In this document: in pieces, positions 27,280-36,400 of the stretch
How positions within the stretch are numbered: the stretch's first letter is position 1
Layout: each line of letters starts with the position of its first letter
Source: Agarivorans gilvus
Lineage (GTDB): Bacteria; Pseudomonadota; Gammaproteobacteria; Enterobacterales; Celerinatantimonadaceae
DNA: 64,000 nt
Reading direction: 5' to 3'
Assembly: GCF_001420915.1 (NCBI RefSeq)
Contig: NZ_CP013021.1
Span: 630,001 to 694,000, forward strand
The notes under the pieces: model-generated
Told to the model about the DNA's origin: nothing
The model's input: only the letters and a program-made list of their open reading frames with translations
Databases searched by the model: none
Program-made: the position numbers and the translations under genes

Positions 27280-27299
27280 TTGCCAAGGACAGCAAAAAC

Positions 27300-28202
27300 A
27301 TGAGTACGCCCTTTCGAGCTAAAAGTACCTTAGAGCAATGGCGAATTTTTCAAGCCGTGGTGGATTATGGCGGCTACGCTCAAGCGGCTAGCCAACTAAA
27401 TAAAAGCCAGTCATCGCTCAATCATGCGGTAAGTAAGCTACAGAATTTATTAGGCATTCAGTTGCTTGAAGTAAAGGGGCGTAAAGCTCACCTAACGCCA
27501 ATGGGCGAAGTCATGCTCAGGCGCAGCAAACTGCTCAGCCAAAATATTCAAGACTTAGAAACACTCGCCGCCAGCCTAGAGCAAGGTTGGGAGCCAAAGT
27601 TAGCCTTAGCAGTAGAAATCATACAACCTCAAGCTCCAGTAATTAAAGCCTTAAAGGCCTTTTTACCAGACAGCCGCGGGACTCGCGTCGAAGTGATCGA
27701 CACGGTAATCAGTGGCGCAGATGACGCCATTCACGACGGTGAGTATGATTTAGTGATTACAGCGCAATTGCCACAAGGGGTATTGGGTGAGCCACTTAAC
27801 GCAGTCACTCTAGTTCCAGTAGTACACCGCAACCATCCTTTAGCCAAAATGCCGCAACCCGTCTCAATCGACGAGGTATTGCAGCATGTGCAATTAGTGA
27901 TTAAAGATACTGGCAAAAACCCTAAACAGGACCGCGGGTGGCTGCGCGCAGAACAGCGCTGGACCTTTAGTAGCTTCAAGCAAGTAGTAGACGTGCTAAA
28001 ACAAGGCTTGGGTTTTGCCTGGCTGCCAATGCATATCGCTCAAAGTTATTTTGAGGAAGAAAGCTTGGTTGAATTAAACATTCAAGGCGGCGCAGCTAAG
28101 TCATTAACCACCTATTTAGTGGTGCCTAGACCTGAGCTGTTAGGGCCAGCGGGGCAACACTTTTCTAAATTACTACTACAACATTGTAAGGCCTACCGTT
28201 AA
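27300..28202 (+). CDS. LysR-family transcriptional regulator
   Basis: A 300-residue regulator. The N-terminal winged HTH (about 10-70) reads WRIFQAVVDYGGYAQAASQLNKSQSSLNHAVSKLQNLLG, and a LysR effector-binding domain follows (about 95-290). It sits 20 nt after yciK and 8 nt before pxpA on the same strand, so it is probably co-transcribed with the 5-oxoprolinase genes. It may control them, but no operator was recognised. Confidence 0.9.
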   Translation: MSTPFRAKSTLEQWRIFQAVVDYGGYAQAASQLNKSQSSLNHAVSKLQNLLGIQLLEVKGRKAHLTPMGEVMLRRSKLLSQNIQDLETLAASLEQGWEPKLALAVEIIQPQAPVIKALKAFLPDSRGTRVEVIDTVISGADDAIHDGEYDLVITAQLPQGVLGEPLNAVTLVPVVHRNHPLAKMPQPVSIDEVLQHVQLVIKDTGKNPKQDRGWLRAEQRWTFSSFKQVVDVLKQGLGFAWLPMHIAQSYFEEESLVELNIQGGAAKSLTTYLVVPRPELLGPAGQHFSKLLLQHCKAYR

Positions 28203-28210
28203 GGAGATTT

Positions 28211-28948
28211 ATGTTACTCAATTGCGATATGGGTGAAAGCTTTGGCGTATGGAAGATGGGTGTTGATGAGCTGCTGATGCCGCACATCGATTTGGCCAAT
28301 ATAGCTTGTGGTGGCCATGCTTCCGATCCCGATGTGATGAGCGCAACATTACAGTTAGCCAAACAACATCAGGTTAGCGTGGGAGCGCATCCCAGCTATG
28401 CTGATATCGCCGGGTTTGGCCGTCGCACCATTCCCTATCAGGCTGAACAGTTAAGCCGTTTAATTGTGACCCAAGTCGGCGCGCTAGCAGCGCTGGCAGA
28501 CTACCACCAAGTGAGCCTAGATTACGTAAAGCCTCATGGCGCCCTGTATAACGACATGCATCAAGATCCGGGTATTTTTGAAGCCGTGTGTAAGGCGGTG
28601 GCGGGCTTTAAGCGCCCTTTAAAACTAATGGTTCATGCCAGTCAATGCTCAGAATCGCTGCTCGACACAGCCCAGCACTACCAACTTGAGTTACTCAAAG
28701 AAGCCTTCTGTGACAGACGCTATTTGGCCAACGGTCAATTACAAGCACGTAGCCAAAGTGGTGCAGTATTGTCTGAACAACAGCAAGTATTAGCGCAAGT
28801 GCAACAACTGCTAGACTGTGCCAGTGTCACTTGCGCCGATGGTAGTCAATTAACATTACAAGCTGATACGCTCTGTGTGCATGGCGATAACGAGGTGGCA
28901 GTTTCGACCATTCAAGCCATCAAGCAACTCATCACCAGCCAGCTCTAG
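28211..28948 (+). CDS. pxpA: 5-oxoprolinase subunit A (LamB/YcsF family)
   Basis: Subunit of the ATP-dependent PxpABC enzyme that opens 5-oxoproline (pyroglutamate) to glutamate. The 245 residues begin LLNCDMGESFGVWKMG and include IACGGHASDP, VGAHPSYADIAGFGRR and DYVKPHGALYNDM, all hallmark LamB/YcsF blocks. AAGGAG stands upstream of the ATG. First gene of a compact pxpABC set. Confidence 0.95.
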   Translation: MLLNCDMGESFGVWKMGVDELLMPHIDLANIACGGHASDPDVMSATLQLAKQHQVSVGAHPSYADIAGFGRRTIPYQAEQLSRLIVTQVGALAALADYHQVSLDYVKPHGALYNDMHQDPGIFEAVCKAVAGFKRPLKLMVHASQCSESLLDTAQHYQLELLKEAFCDRRYLANGQLQARSQSGAVLSEQQQVLAQVQQLLDCASVTCADGSQLTLQADTLCVHGDNEVAVSTIQAIKQLITSQL

Positions 28949-28958
28949 GTGGACCGCT

Positions 28959-29630
28959 ATGTATTGCTTAGACTATGTAAATGAAGACAGCCTACTAATC
29001 AGTTGCCACACTATCGAGGATGCTGCGACTCTGCCGCAACTGGCCAGCCATTTACAGCAAAGCATGCCACAGCTTAGCGACCTTATCCTCGCCTCCACCA
29101 GCCTACTTTGTGTTTGTCCGGCGGATATAGACCCAAGCCAGCTAAGCCTCAAAGTACAACATTTTGCAGCCACCGTGGGGGCAAATAACACCAGCAAAAC
29201 CCTCGATATTCCAGTTTGCTACGCTGCAGAGCTAGCTCCCGATCTAGAAGATGTAGCCAATCAGACGGGGCTTAGCCCTGCAGAGGTTATCGCCCTACAT
29301 CAACAAGGCCACTATCAAGTCAAAACCATTGGCTTTATGCCGGGGTTTGCTTACTTGCAGGGTTTAACCGGTCAATTGGCACTACCACGTAAAGCCACGC
29401 CGGTCAGTCACGTACCAGCTGGAAGTGTCGCCATTGCCGAAACCATGACAGCAGTGTATCCCAGTCAAAGCCCCGGAGGTTGGCATATTATTGGCCGTAG
29501 TCCGCTCAAATTATTTAATAAACATCAACAGCCTATGTGTCCTTTAGCGGTGGGCGATAAGGTCCGTTTTATCGAAATAGACTATCAACAATTTTTACGG
29601 TTACAAGCCCAGGAGGAGCAACATGGCTAG
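28959..29630 (+). CDS. pxpB: 5-oxoprolinase subunit B (KipI-like)
   Basis: Second PxpABC subunit, homologous to Bacillus KipI. The 223 residues contain IPVCYAAELAPDLEDVA, IGFMPGFAYLQGL, LALPRKATPVSHVPAGSVAIAE and SPGGWHIIGRSPLKLF, all family blocks. The ATG at 28959 follows AGGTGGA; the longer frame from 28875 overlaps pxpA and is rejected. Its stop overlaps the pxpC start by 8 nt, implying coupling. Confidence 0.95.
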   Translation: MYCLDYVNEDSLLISCHTIEDAATLPQLASHLQQSMPQLSDLILASTSLLCVCPADIDPSQLSLKVQHFAATVGANNTSKTLDIPVCYAAELAPDLEDVANQTGLSPAEVIALHQQGHYQVKTIGFMPGFAYLQGLTGQLALPRKATPVSHVPAGSVAIAETMTAVYPSQSPGGWHIIGRSPLKLFNKHQQPMCPLAVGDKVRFIEIDYQQFLRLQAQEEQHG

Positions 29631-30561
29631 CTTACAGATCCTCCGCAGCGGCCCACATAGCTTAGTCATAGACCGAGGCCGCAATGGCTTTCAAGATATT
29701 GGCGTAAGCCCCGGTGGCGCAGCAGATCAGCATGCTTATAACTGGGCGAATCGCTTGGTGGGAAATCCTGCCAATAGTGCTGCGCTAGAGATTACCTTTG
29801 GCGGTGTAGAGCTACAATTTAGTCATGCTTGTCGCATTGCGGTATGCGGGGCCAAGATGCCGCTAAGCCTGAGCCAAGCCAATTCGGCCAAACAGGTTGA
29901 TTTATGGCAAACCATCGATATCCAAGCAGAACAAATACTCAAGCTTGCCCCAGCACCTTATGGCCTGCGCAGCTATTTAGCCATTCAAGGCGGGCTACGG
30001 GTACACCAAGAATTAAATAGTTATAGTAGCTCTCCAAAACAAGGTTTAGGGCCATTTAACGGCAGAGCCTTAAAGGCGGGTGACCAACTGCCCTATCTTG
30101 CCGCTACGCAGTTTAGCAAAAGTTTACCCCAGCAAACGCCGGCCCGCTTCATTCCTGACTATCAACAACCACTGAAGTTAGCATTGATTCCGGGCTACCA
30201 GTTCAGCCTATTTTCGCCACAGCAGATTGATTTGTTGACCAAGCAAACATATCAAATTAGTGACTTGAGTGACCGCATGGGGATCCGCCTAGAGGGTGAA
30301 GCCTTTGCTACTCCTCCAAAGACTTTGGAGTCCGAAGCCATTGCCCAAGGTGCGGTACAAGTGCCCCCCAATGGCCTCCCCATCATTCTATCGGTAGATC
30401 GACAGACTGTAGGCGGTTACCCCAAACTGGGCTGTATTAGCCGGCTTGATTTATTTGCGTTGAATCAACGGCGAGCGCAACAAACTGTGCAGTTTTACAT
30501 CAGTAGCCAACAGCAACAACGCCAACGCTGGCTAGCCTTTGAACGCTACTTTTCTTGGTAG
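29623..30561 (+). CDS. pxpC: 5-oxoprolinase subunit C (KipA-like)
   Basis: Third PxpABC subunit, biotin-dependent-carboxylase-like domain family. The 312 residues carry GRNGFQDIGVSPGGAADQHAYNWANRLVGN, ALEITFGGVEL, YLAIQGGL, SDRMGIRLEGE and DRQTVGGYPKLG. It ends the operon; the GDPD gene beyond it is convergent, only 4 nt away, with no clear terminator between. Confidence 0.95.
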   Translation: MASLQILRSGPHSLVIDRGRNGFQDIGVSPGGAADQHAYNWANRLVGNPANSAALEITFGGVELQFSHACRIAVCGAKMPLSLSQANSAKQVDLWQTIDIQAEQILKLAPAPYGLRSYLAIQGGLRVHQELNSYSSSPKQGLGPFNGRALKAGDQLPYLAATQFSKSLPQQTPARFIPDYQQPLKLALIPGYQFSLFSPQQIDLLTKQTYQISDLSDRMGIRLEGEAFATPPKTLESEAIAQGAVQVPPNGLPIILSVDRQTVGGYPKLGCISRLDLFALNQRRAQQTVQFYISSQQQQRQRWLAFERYFSW

Positions 30562-30565
30562 CAGT

Positions 30566-32410
30566 TTAAAATGCTAACCAATAACGTAAACTATTAACCG
30601 CATGCTCGACTTCATTTAACTGCTCTAAATGCGCTAACGTTTGAGCTGCAACGATGGGTGAATCAGTGACAATGCCGTTTACCCTTAGGTAATACAAACG
30701 CTCTATCTCTGCGGCACTGTTTACTGTCCAAACATGCACTTGCTGGCCGCGCTGCTGAGCACGTAATAGCCGCCACGGACTGACCCATTGCTGATTAACG
30801 ATCAACATATCGGCCTTTTGTAACAGTGGGCTTTCGCCAAAGCTGGCGGCGGCAATAAATGCGGTTTTTACTCTCTGCTCTAGTGGCGTTCCGTTTATTT
30901 GCTGCTTTAAGCTACCGAGTAATTGGTCGTCTAAACTACTTATGATGACCGGGTATGGAAAATCACTTAGCGCGTCGATCACGGCAGGAATTAAGTCTAG
31001 CGACTGGTCATAACGTTTAAGCTCTAAGTTTAAAATTATCTTTCCCGCGCTTTTCTCAAGCCACACCGGCAGCGCTTGCGGAGCACTATAACCTGCATTA
31101 ACAAAGGCGCTTTGAATTTGCCCAAAGCGAGTTAAATGCACCACACTATCATCGCCAATTAGGCGGCGTAAGTCTCGGTCATGGATCACCGCGATTTGCC
31201 CATCTGCGGTAAGCTGAATATCAATTTCAGTCACTGGTAAGCCAAGGTTAATGGCTTTTTGTAAACCTTCTAAACTATTTTCTTGGGCTAACCAGCCGCC
31301 GGCCCGATGCCCCATCACCATCACTTCCCGAGGCTCAGAAAAGCGCAAGCTAAAACCCTGAATATCTTTGTTAACTTCATGGCCAGCGATTAGTAACATC
31401 GCGACAAACATCAGCCGTAAACCTAAGTTAAGGCGATGGTTTTCTCGCAATAGTTGACGATGCTGCCGGTGCAGGCTTTCATGATTTTGTTTAAGGGAAA
31501 GCTTAAATAAATAGAACTGAATACTGGCATACAGCCAGGTATCAACAAAGCTTATAATCGCTCCGCCTGTTATCACCACTAAACCAAAGCTGAATAATAA
31601 CAAGGTCGAAACACTTTGCGGCGTCCACCAATTTAAGCTCAGGCGCATCAGCCAAATGAAACCAGCAATGATGGCAAACAACATGAACGCCCTTAAGCCA
31701 AACCACACTGCATTTAATAGCAAAATCAGTTTACGCTGACCAAAGCTTAAAGTACTTGAGTCACGTAGCTGGGCTAACAAAGGCTTCTTTTGCAACATAC
31801 AAAAAGGTAAGGCGAACCACCAATTCAACCACTTTGAGCCCAGCCATAGTGCCAAGGGTAAGCCGCCCACACTTAAGGCGGCTAAATAAAACCACAATTG
31901 GTTACGTTGTTGGTCGAGATAGTAATTAATATCCCAATCAGCCAGCATCAAGCCAAACAACCAGCGCCCTACAAATAACAGCGTACAAGCAATACTGATT
32001 AACAATGCCGATTGTAAAAACGCTAAGCGAGCAATTAACCAAAGACGATTAATTAGCAGGCGGATCGCCTGCGACACCGAGCGACGATTAACCTCATGCT
32101 GAGCCAGTAATAAAGTGACAACGCCTTGCTGCAAAAAGAAGTTAAACAAGGCCATTGCCACAAACCAAATCGCAAACAAGTAGCCACTAGGAGACAAGAA
32201 GAAACCCAATAATTGTTGATTGGCCACGCCTTGTAAACCATGCCATGCCATTAAGTTTTCGCTAACCATAATCGACAAGGGAGCAAAAACAACTAACCAA
32301 CCAGTTTGCACCAACAGATAGGCCCCAAACATGGCTAGTCCTCGGTTTTTCATCGAACTCACGAGGTAATAAATAAAGTGGCGAACCCGATGCAGCAGAG
32401 GGCTTAACAT
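30566..32410 (-). CDS. Membrane-bound glycerophosphodiester phosphodiesterase
   Basis: A 614-residue fusion. An N-terminal domain (about 1-345) has some seven to eight hydrophobic segments of the GDPD membrane-domain family. The C-terminal GDPD catalytic barrel (about 365-600) has MGHRAGGWLAQENSLEGL (HR and EN catalytic residues), ITEIDIQLTADGQIAVIHD-like TEIDIQLTADGQ and IHDRDLRRL. It would cleave glycerophosphodiesters to glycerol-3-phosphate and an alcohol at the membrane. Its start overlaps the cutC end by 7 nt, so the two are co-translated. Confidence 0.9.
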   Translation of the reverse strand: MLSPLLHRVRHFIYYLVSSMKNRGLAMFGAYLLVQTGWLVVFAPLSIMVSENLMAWHGLQGVANQQLLGFFLSPSGYLFAIWFVAMALFNFFLQQGVVTLLLAQHEVNRRSVSQAIRLLINRLWLIARLAFLQSALLISIACTLLFVGRWLFGLMLADWDINYYLDQQRNQLWFYLAALSVGGLPLALWLGSKWLNWWFALPFCMLQKKPLLAQLRDSSTLSFGQRKLILLLNAVWFGLRAFMLFAIIAGFIWLMRLSLNWWTPQSVSTLLLFSFGLVVITGGAIISFVDTWLYASIQFYLFKLSLKQNHESLHRQHRQLLRENHRLNLGLRLMFVAMLLIAGHEVNKDIQGFSLRFSEPREVMVMGHRAGGWLAQENSLEGLQKAINLGLPVTEIDIQLTADGQIAVIHDRDLRRLIGDDSVVHLTRFGQIQSAFVNAGYSAPQALPVWLEKSAGKIILNLELKRYDQSLDLIPAVIDALSDFPYPVIISSLDDQLLGSLKQQINGTPLEQRVKTAFIAAASFGESPLLQKADMLIVNQQWVSPWRLLRAQQRGQQVHVWTVNSAAEIERLYYLRVNGIVTDSPIVAAQTLAHLEQLNEVEHAVNSLRYWLAF

Positions 32411-33171
32411 GGCTCAACTCTGAGTGCTTGACTCATCTGCCACACTTGTTGCTGACATACTTGGCTTCGTTGTAATTCACTATCCGCTTCGCCCTTACTG
32501 GCCATAGCCAAGCTATAGCGGCTATCAAATAAACTTGCTAAAGGTTTTGCTGCGGCACTGTGAAAATGCTTAAAGCCTTGTTGTTGAAGGGCCTTAATAT
32601 TGTGCGGGCGCACTCCGCCAGCGACTAACCACTGTAGCTGCGGAGAATCTTGTTGTAACTGTTGTAATAAGCTTGCGCCCTGTTCAGCACTATTTTGCTG
32701 ACCTGAGCTTAAAATTCGTTGAATACCCAGCTCTGCAAGTTGCAGAGCACTTCGATAGGGGTCGGCGACACAATCAAAGGCGCGGTGAAAAGTTACCGTT
32801 AATTCTTCAGCGGCCGCTACCAACTGTTGGCAGGCCGCTATATTGATGCTTGCATCATGATTCAATGCCCCTAATACCACACCATTAAATCCCAGGTTTT
32901 TGATTAAGTCGATATCATGCAACATTTGTTTGAGTTCATGTTGGTCATAACAAAAATCGCCGCCTCGAGGTCGAGCCATAACCACTATCTCAATGTCGCG
33001 CAAATAGTCACTCGCTTGCTTTAAAGCGCCGTAACTGGGACTGGTTCCACCATCATTTTGCCCTGCACAAAACTCTACCCTATCGGCTCCGCCTGCGATC
33101 GCGGCTTCAATGTCAGCAATGCTATAACAGCAAATTTCCAAACTGGTGTTGATGTGACGAGAGCTAGGCAA
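32404..33171 (-). CDS. cutC: Copper homeostasis protein CutC
   Basis: A cytoplasmic TIM-barrel protein of 255 residues. Conserved blocks are LEICCYSIADIEAAIAGGADRVEFC, GGTSPSYG, VMARPRGGDFCY, GVVLGAL and VTFHRAFD, with a late LVAGGVRP. CutC has been linked to copper tolerance, though its reaction is unsettled. A -10 TATAAT is at 33206-33211 on the minus strand with a poor -35. It overlaps the GDPD gene. Confidence 0.93.
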   Translation of the reverse strand: MPSSRHINTSLEICCYSIADIEAAIAGGADRVEFCAGQNDGGTSPSYGALKQASDYLRDIEIVVMARPRGGDFCYDQHELKQMLHDIDLIKNLGFNGVVLGALNHDASINIAACQQLVAAAEELTVTFHRAFDCVADPYRSALQLAELGIQRILSSGQQNSAEQGASLLQQLQQDSPQLQWLVAGGVRPHNIKALQQQGFKHFHSAAAKPLASLFDSRYSLAMASKGEADSELQRSQVCQQQVWQMSQALRVEPC

Positions 33172-33443
33172 GAGAAATTTCCGTAGGTCTTTGGATTGAA
33201 ATAGAATTATAGCGAAAATACACTGCTTAAGGCAGCTACTAAAATTTGCATGGCCAATTTTGTTGAGGCGGGTGCTGTTGAGTCAAACCAAACAAGATTT
33301 TTAAATGCCACAAAATGTTACTTAGAAATTTGCAAACGATTGCATAGAAGCTCACAACTTGCTTTTCTAAACAAGCGTTTTTATTCAGAACTGTGTATAT
33401 TGGGGGCGTATTCTAAGGATGGAAGCACTTATTAGGTGAATCA

Positions 33444-34406
33444 ATGAAACGAATTTCCCTGTTGTTAGTCTCATTTTTACTAGGCTTGCCCAGCCTGAAT
33501 GTTGCGGCTAACGAGTATCTTTTTCTCGGTACAGGCAATGTTAGCGGCGTATATTACCCCACCGGCAACGCCCTATGCCGCTTATTGGAACAAAATAACC
33601 AACACCGAAAACTAAGTTGCACAGCCGAAAGCTCCGGCGGTTCAAGCGATAACATTCAAGCCCTGCAGCAAGGTGATGTCGATCTGGCTATTGTTCAATC
33701 TGATGTGCACTGGCAAGCCTATAACGGCAGTGGTGAGTTTGCCGAGCAAGGCGCTTATAAAGACTTGCGTTCATTATTGTCTTTATACTCCGAAGCTCTA
33801 ACCGTGCTAGTCAATGGCGATTTGGCCATTCAAAACATCGAACAATTAAAAGGTCATGCTATCAACCTTGGGCCAGCAGGCTCCGGTCAATACTCCACTA
33901 TGCAGACGGTGATGCAACAATTTGACTGGCAGGAAGCCGATTTTTCAAAGGTCTCTCATTTAAAACCCGATGAACAAAGCCGTGCCCTATGCAGTGCAAA
34001 AACCGATGCGATTATTTATGTAGTGGGTCATCCTAATACTTCGATCACTCGGGCCACCACCATGTGTGAGTCCAAACTAGTGGGTTTATCCGAACAATCC
34101 ATCGAGCAACTCAGCCAGCATTACCGTTATTTTGCCCCAGTAACCATTAAAGGCGGCACCTATCATAATAACCCCAATGACGTCTCTACCATTGGCGTAA
34201 GTGCAACACTGGTCGCCGATGTTGAGCTATCGGAGCAAACCGTTTACAACTTTGTAGCCGCTATTTTTGAACATCTCGACACCCTAAGAGCGCTCCACCC
34301 TGCGTTAGCCGAACTCAATGTTCAGGAGATGATTAATACTAACTTGAGCGCGCCTCTGCATCCCGGCGCACTACGTTATTATAAAGAACAAGGTTGGATT
34401 AACTAG
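33444..34406 (+). CDS. TAXI-family TRAP transporter solute-binding protein
   Basis: A periplasmic binding protein of 320 residues. The signal peptide (about 1-21, RISLLLVSFLLGLPSLNVAA) is followed by the TAXI start FLGTGNVSGVYYPTGNALCRL. SCTAESSGGSSDNIQALQQGDVDLAIVQSD is typical of the family, which often carries glutamate- or dicarboxylate-like ligands. AGGTGA precedes the ATG. No TRAP permease gene is adjacent, so the transporter partner must be elsewhere or the protein serves another role. Confidence 0.9.
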   Translation: MKRISLLLVSFLLGLPSLNVAANEYLFLGTGNVSGVYYPTGNALCRLLEQNNQHRKLSCTAESSGGSSDNIQALQQGDVDLAIVQSDVHWQAYNGSGEFAEQGAYKDLRSLLSLYSEALTVLVNGDLAIQNIEQLKGHAINLGPAGSGQYSTMQTVMQQFDWQEADFSKVSHLKPDEQSRALCSAKTDAIIYVVGHPNTSITRATTMCESKLVGLSEQSIEQLSQHYRYFAPVTIKGGTYHNNPNDVSTIGVSATLVADVELSEQTVYNFVAAIFEHLDTLRALHPALAELNVQEMINTNLSAPLHPGALRYYKEQGWIN

Positions 34407-34407
34407 A

Positions 34408-35850
34408 TCAGAGCGGAGCAGGCCTGAGCCGCGCATGCTCGGCTATTTGCTGTAACGGTAAGGCTAACAGCCTGCTTACACGATCTAATTCATCGTTGGT
34501 TTGTTGATGCCAGTCTTGACACTGGCCCTGCCAACCTAATCCTTCTAGCCAGTCTTGGCAAAAACTTTGGTTAGTAAACAGATCATGCAGGTAACAAGCC
34601 TGAATATTAGCTTGCTGCCAGCCAAGTCCCTCTTCGACAAAACTGTCTATAGGCTCAAGGCAGCGAGTTTGACCATGGTGGATTTCATAACAGCGCAACA
34701 ACTCACCACGCCAGCTTAACAGACGCTGCTGAGTCAGTTTTTCACGGCCATATTCTGTGGCCAGAGCAAGCAAACCTAAACCGGCAAAACTATGCCCTTC
34801 AATCCCCTCGGGATCCTCGTTTCGCATGCCGAGAATTTGTAAGCCACCACAAATACCGGTTATACGTACTCCGTCTTTGGCTGCAGCCACTATGCTTGAC
34901 TCTAAGCCTGTTTCAGCCAAAAAGCGGCGACTCGCTTCCACGTGCTTAGTTCCGGGTAAAATAATGGCGTCAAACTGGGTTAAATCTTGCGCTTCTCGCA
35001 AGGGAACAACATTCACACCCGCCTGATAAATTAAAGGGTCAAACTCGTCTAAATTACTGGCATAGGGGTACACAATCAGGGCGATATTAATCCTCTGGGC
35101 TTGCCAGCTGCTTCGATGAAAAAAATTATCTTCTTCAGGTAATTGATGCGCAGTCCAAGGAATCACCGCCACAATGGGTATCCCCGTTTTTTGCTCTAGC
35201 CAAATATTGGCCTCTTCGAGCAAGGCCTGCTCTCCACGGAACTTATTTAACACAAAACCTTTTACCTTGGCCTGCTCTGCTTGGCTCAAGCACATCCAAG
35301 TTCCCAAAAGGTGCGCATAAGCACCGCCACGATCAATATCGGCAATTAAATAAACTGATGCATCGGTATGCAGCGCCACTTCCATATTAACGATATCGCT
35401 TTTACGCAAGTTGACTTCTGCCGGGCTGCCAGCCCCTTCTATCACCAATAAAGGAAAGCGCTTCTTTAGTTGAGCTAGGCTCTGAGTCACTGCTGGCCAC
35501 AACACCGCTTTGCGTTGGTGCCAATCTTTAGCATGTAGTTCATGGCTCACTTTACCGTTCACCACCACTTGCGCGCCTTTTTCACTATGGGGCTTAAGTA
35601 ATACCGGATTCATATCAGCGCATGCAGGCTGTTTCGCGGCGATAGCTTGTAGATATTGGGCTCGCCCTATCTCGCCCCCCTCAGGGGTGACAGCGGCATT
35701 ATTACTCATATTCTGAGCTTTAAAGGGAGCAACAGTGAAGCCTTGATTGGCTAAGTAACGGCACATCAAGGCACAAACCAGCGATTTACCAGCATCGCTG
35801 GTACAGCCCATAAACATCAACGGGCGTTGAACATTATCGATTGAATTCAT
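34408..35850 (-). CDS. cobQ: Cobyric acid synthase CobQ
   Basis: ATP-dependent amidation of adenosylcobyrinic acid a,c-diamide at four side chains. The 480 residues have the N-terminal dethiobiotin-synthetase-like P-loop (MGCTSDAGKSLVCALMC) and FKAQNMSNNAAVTPEGGEIGRAQ. A C-terminal class-I glutamine amidotransferase has nucleophile TGICGGLQILG and His in CYEIHHGQTR. No other cobalamin gene lies nearby. It directly abuts the CBS gene, sharing a transcript. Confidence 0.95.
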   Translation of the reverse strand: MNSIDNVQRPLMFMGCTSDAGKSLVCALMCRYLANQGFTVAPFKAQNMSNNAAVTPEGGEIGRAQYLQAIAAKQPACADMNPVLLKPHSEKGAQVVVNGKVSHELHAKDWHQRKAVLWPAVTQSLAQLKKRFPLLVIEGAGSPAEVNLRKSDIVNMEVALHTDASVYLIADIDRGGAYAHLLGTWMCLSQAEQAKVKGFVLNKFRGEQALLEEANIWLEQKTGIPIVAVIPWTAHQLPEEDNFFHRSSWQAQRINIALIVYPYASNLDEFDPLIYQAGVNVVPLREAQDLTQFDAIILPGTKHVEASRRFLAETGLESSIVAAAKDGVRITGICGGLQILGMRNEDPEGIEGHSFAGLGLLALATEYGREKLTQQRLLSWRGELLRCYEIHHGQTRCLEPIDSFVEEGLGWQQANIQACYLHDLFTNQSFCQDWLEGLGWQGQCQDWHQQTNDELDRVSRLLALPLQQIAEHARLRPAPL

Positions 35851-36267
35851 TTAACGTCTAGCATTGGCTAACAAGCTAGCAAGAATATCTCGCCAAGTGA
35901 CCAAACCCAATAGTTTGTTGTCTTTGTCGATTACCGGTAAACAACTCACCCCCTTATCCAGCATCAAGCTACCGGCATCTTCAATGCTGGTAGACGTGTG
36001 GCAAGTTAAGGGCTCTCGTGTCATAACGTGGTGCACACGTTGACTAAGAGTATTAATATCGCGCTGACTTTCTGCCGCTTTACCCAAAAATGGGCTCAAT
36101 TCAGCTAATAAATCCGCTTCGGTTAACACTCCCGCCAGGCAGTCTTCATCATCTAACACCACCAGATGATGGAAATGAACGTTATCAAAAATATCTTTGA
36201 TATCGAATAAACGCTGGTCCATTCCCACGGTAACCACCCGAGTTTGCATGATATCTTTAATGATCAA
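35851..36267 (-). CDS. Tandem CBS-domain protein
   Basis: A small cytosolic protein (138 residues) of two CBS domains (about 7-60 and 80-135), with IMQTRVVTVGMDQRLFDIKD and VMTREPLTCHTSTSIEDAGSLM. CBS pairs usually bind adenine nucleotides and sense energy state. Its stop codon lies immediately before the cobQ ATG, with no gap, so the two genes are expressed together. What it regulates is unknown. Confidence 0.9.
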   Translation of the reverse strand: MIIKDIMQTRVVTVGMDQRLFDIKDIFDNVHFHHLVVLDDEDCLAGVLTEADLLAELSPFLGKAAESQRDINTLSQRVHHVMTREPLTCHTSTSIEDAGSLMLDKGVSCLPVIDKDNKLLGLVTWRDILASLLANARR

Positions 36268-36400
36268 GTGATTCTCCCTGCAGTAACAATCAACTGATTA
36301 TAAACCCAACTAACAACATTGGACGTTTAGTTATTGGTAAGTATAGAAATTTTATCTTAGTTACGTACACTAGAGTAGGTCACAAGGTAGAGATTAAATC

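Noticed and set aside
28875..28958. N-terminal extension of pxpB
   Set aside because: It lies wholly inside the pxpA 3' end, and the ATG at 28959 has AGGTGGA upstream and matches the family start.
33250..33435. 61-residue frame upstream of the TAXI gene
   Set aside because: No Shine-Dalgarno, no recognisable composition or helix, and it fills the promoter space of the TAXI gene.
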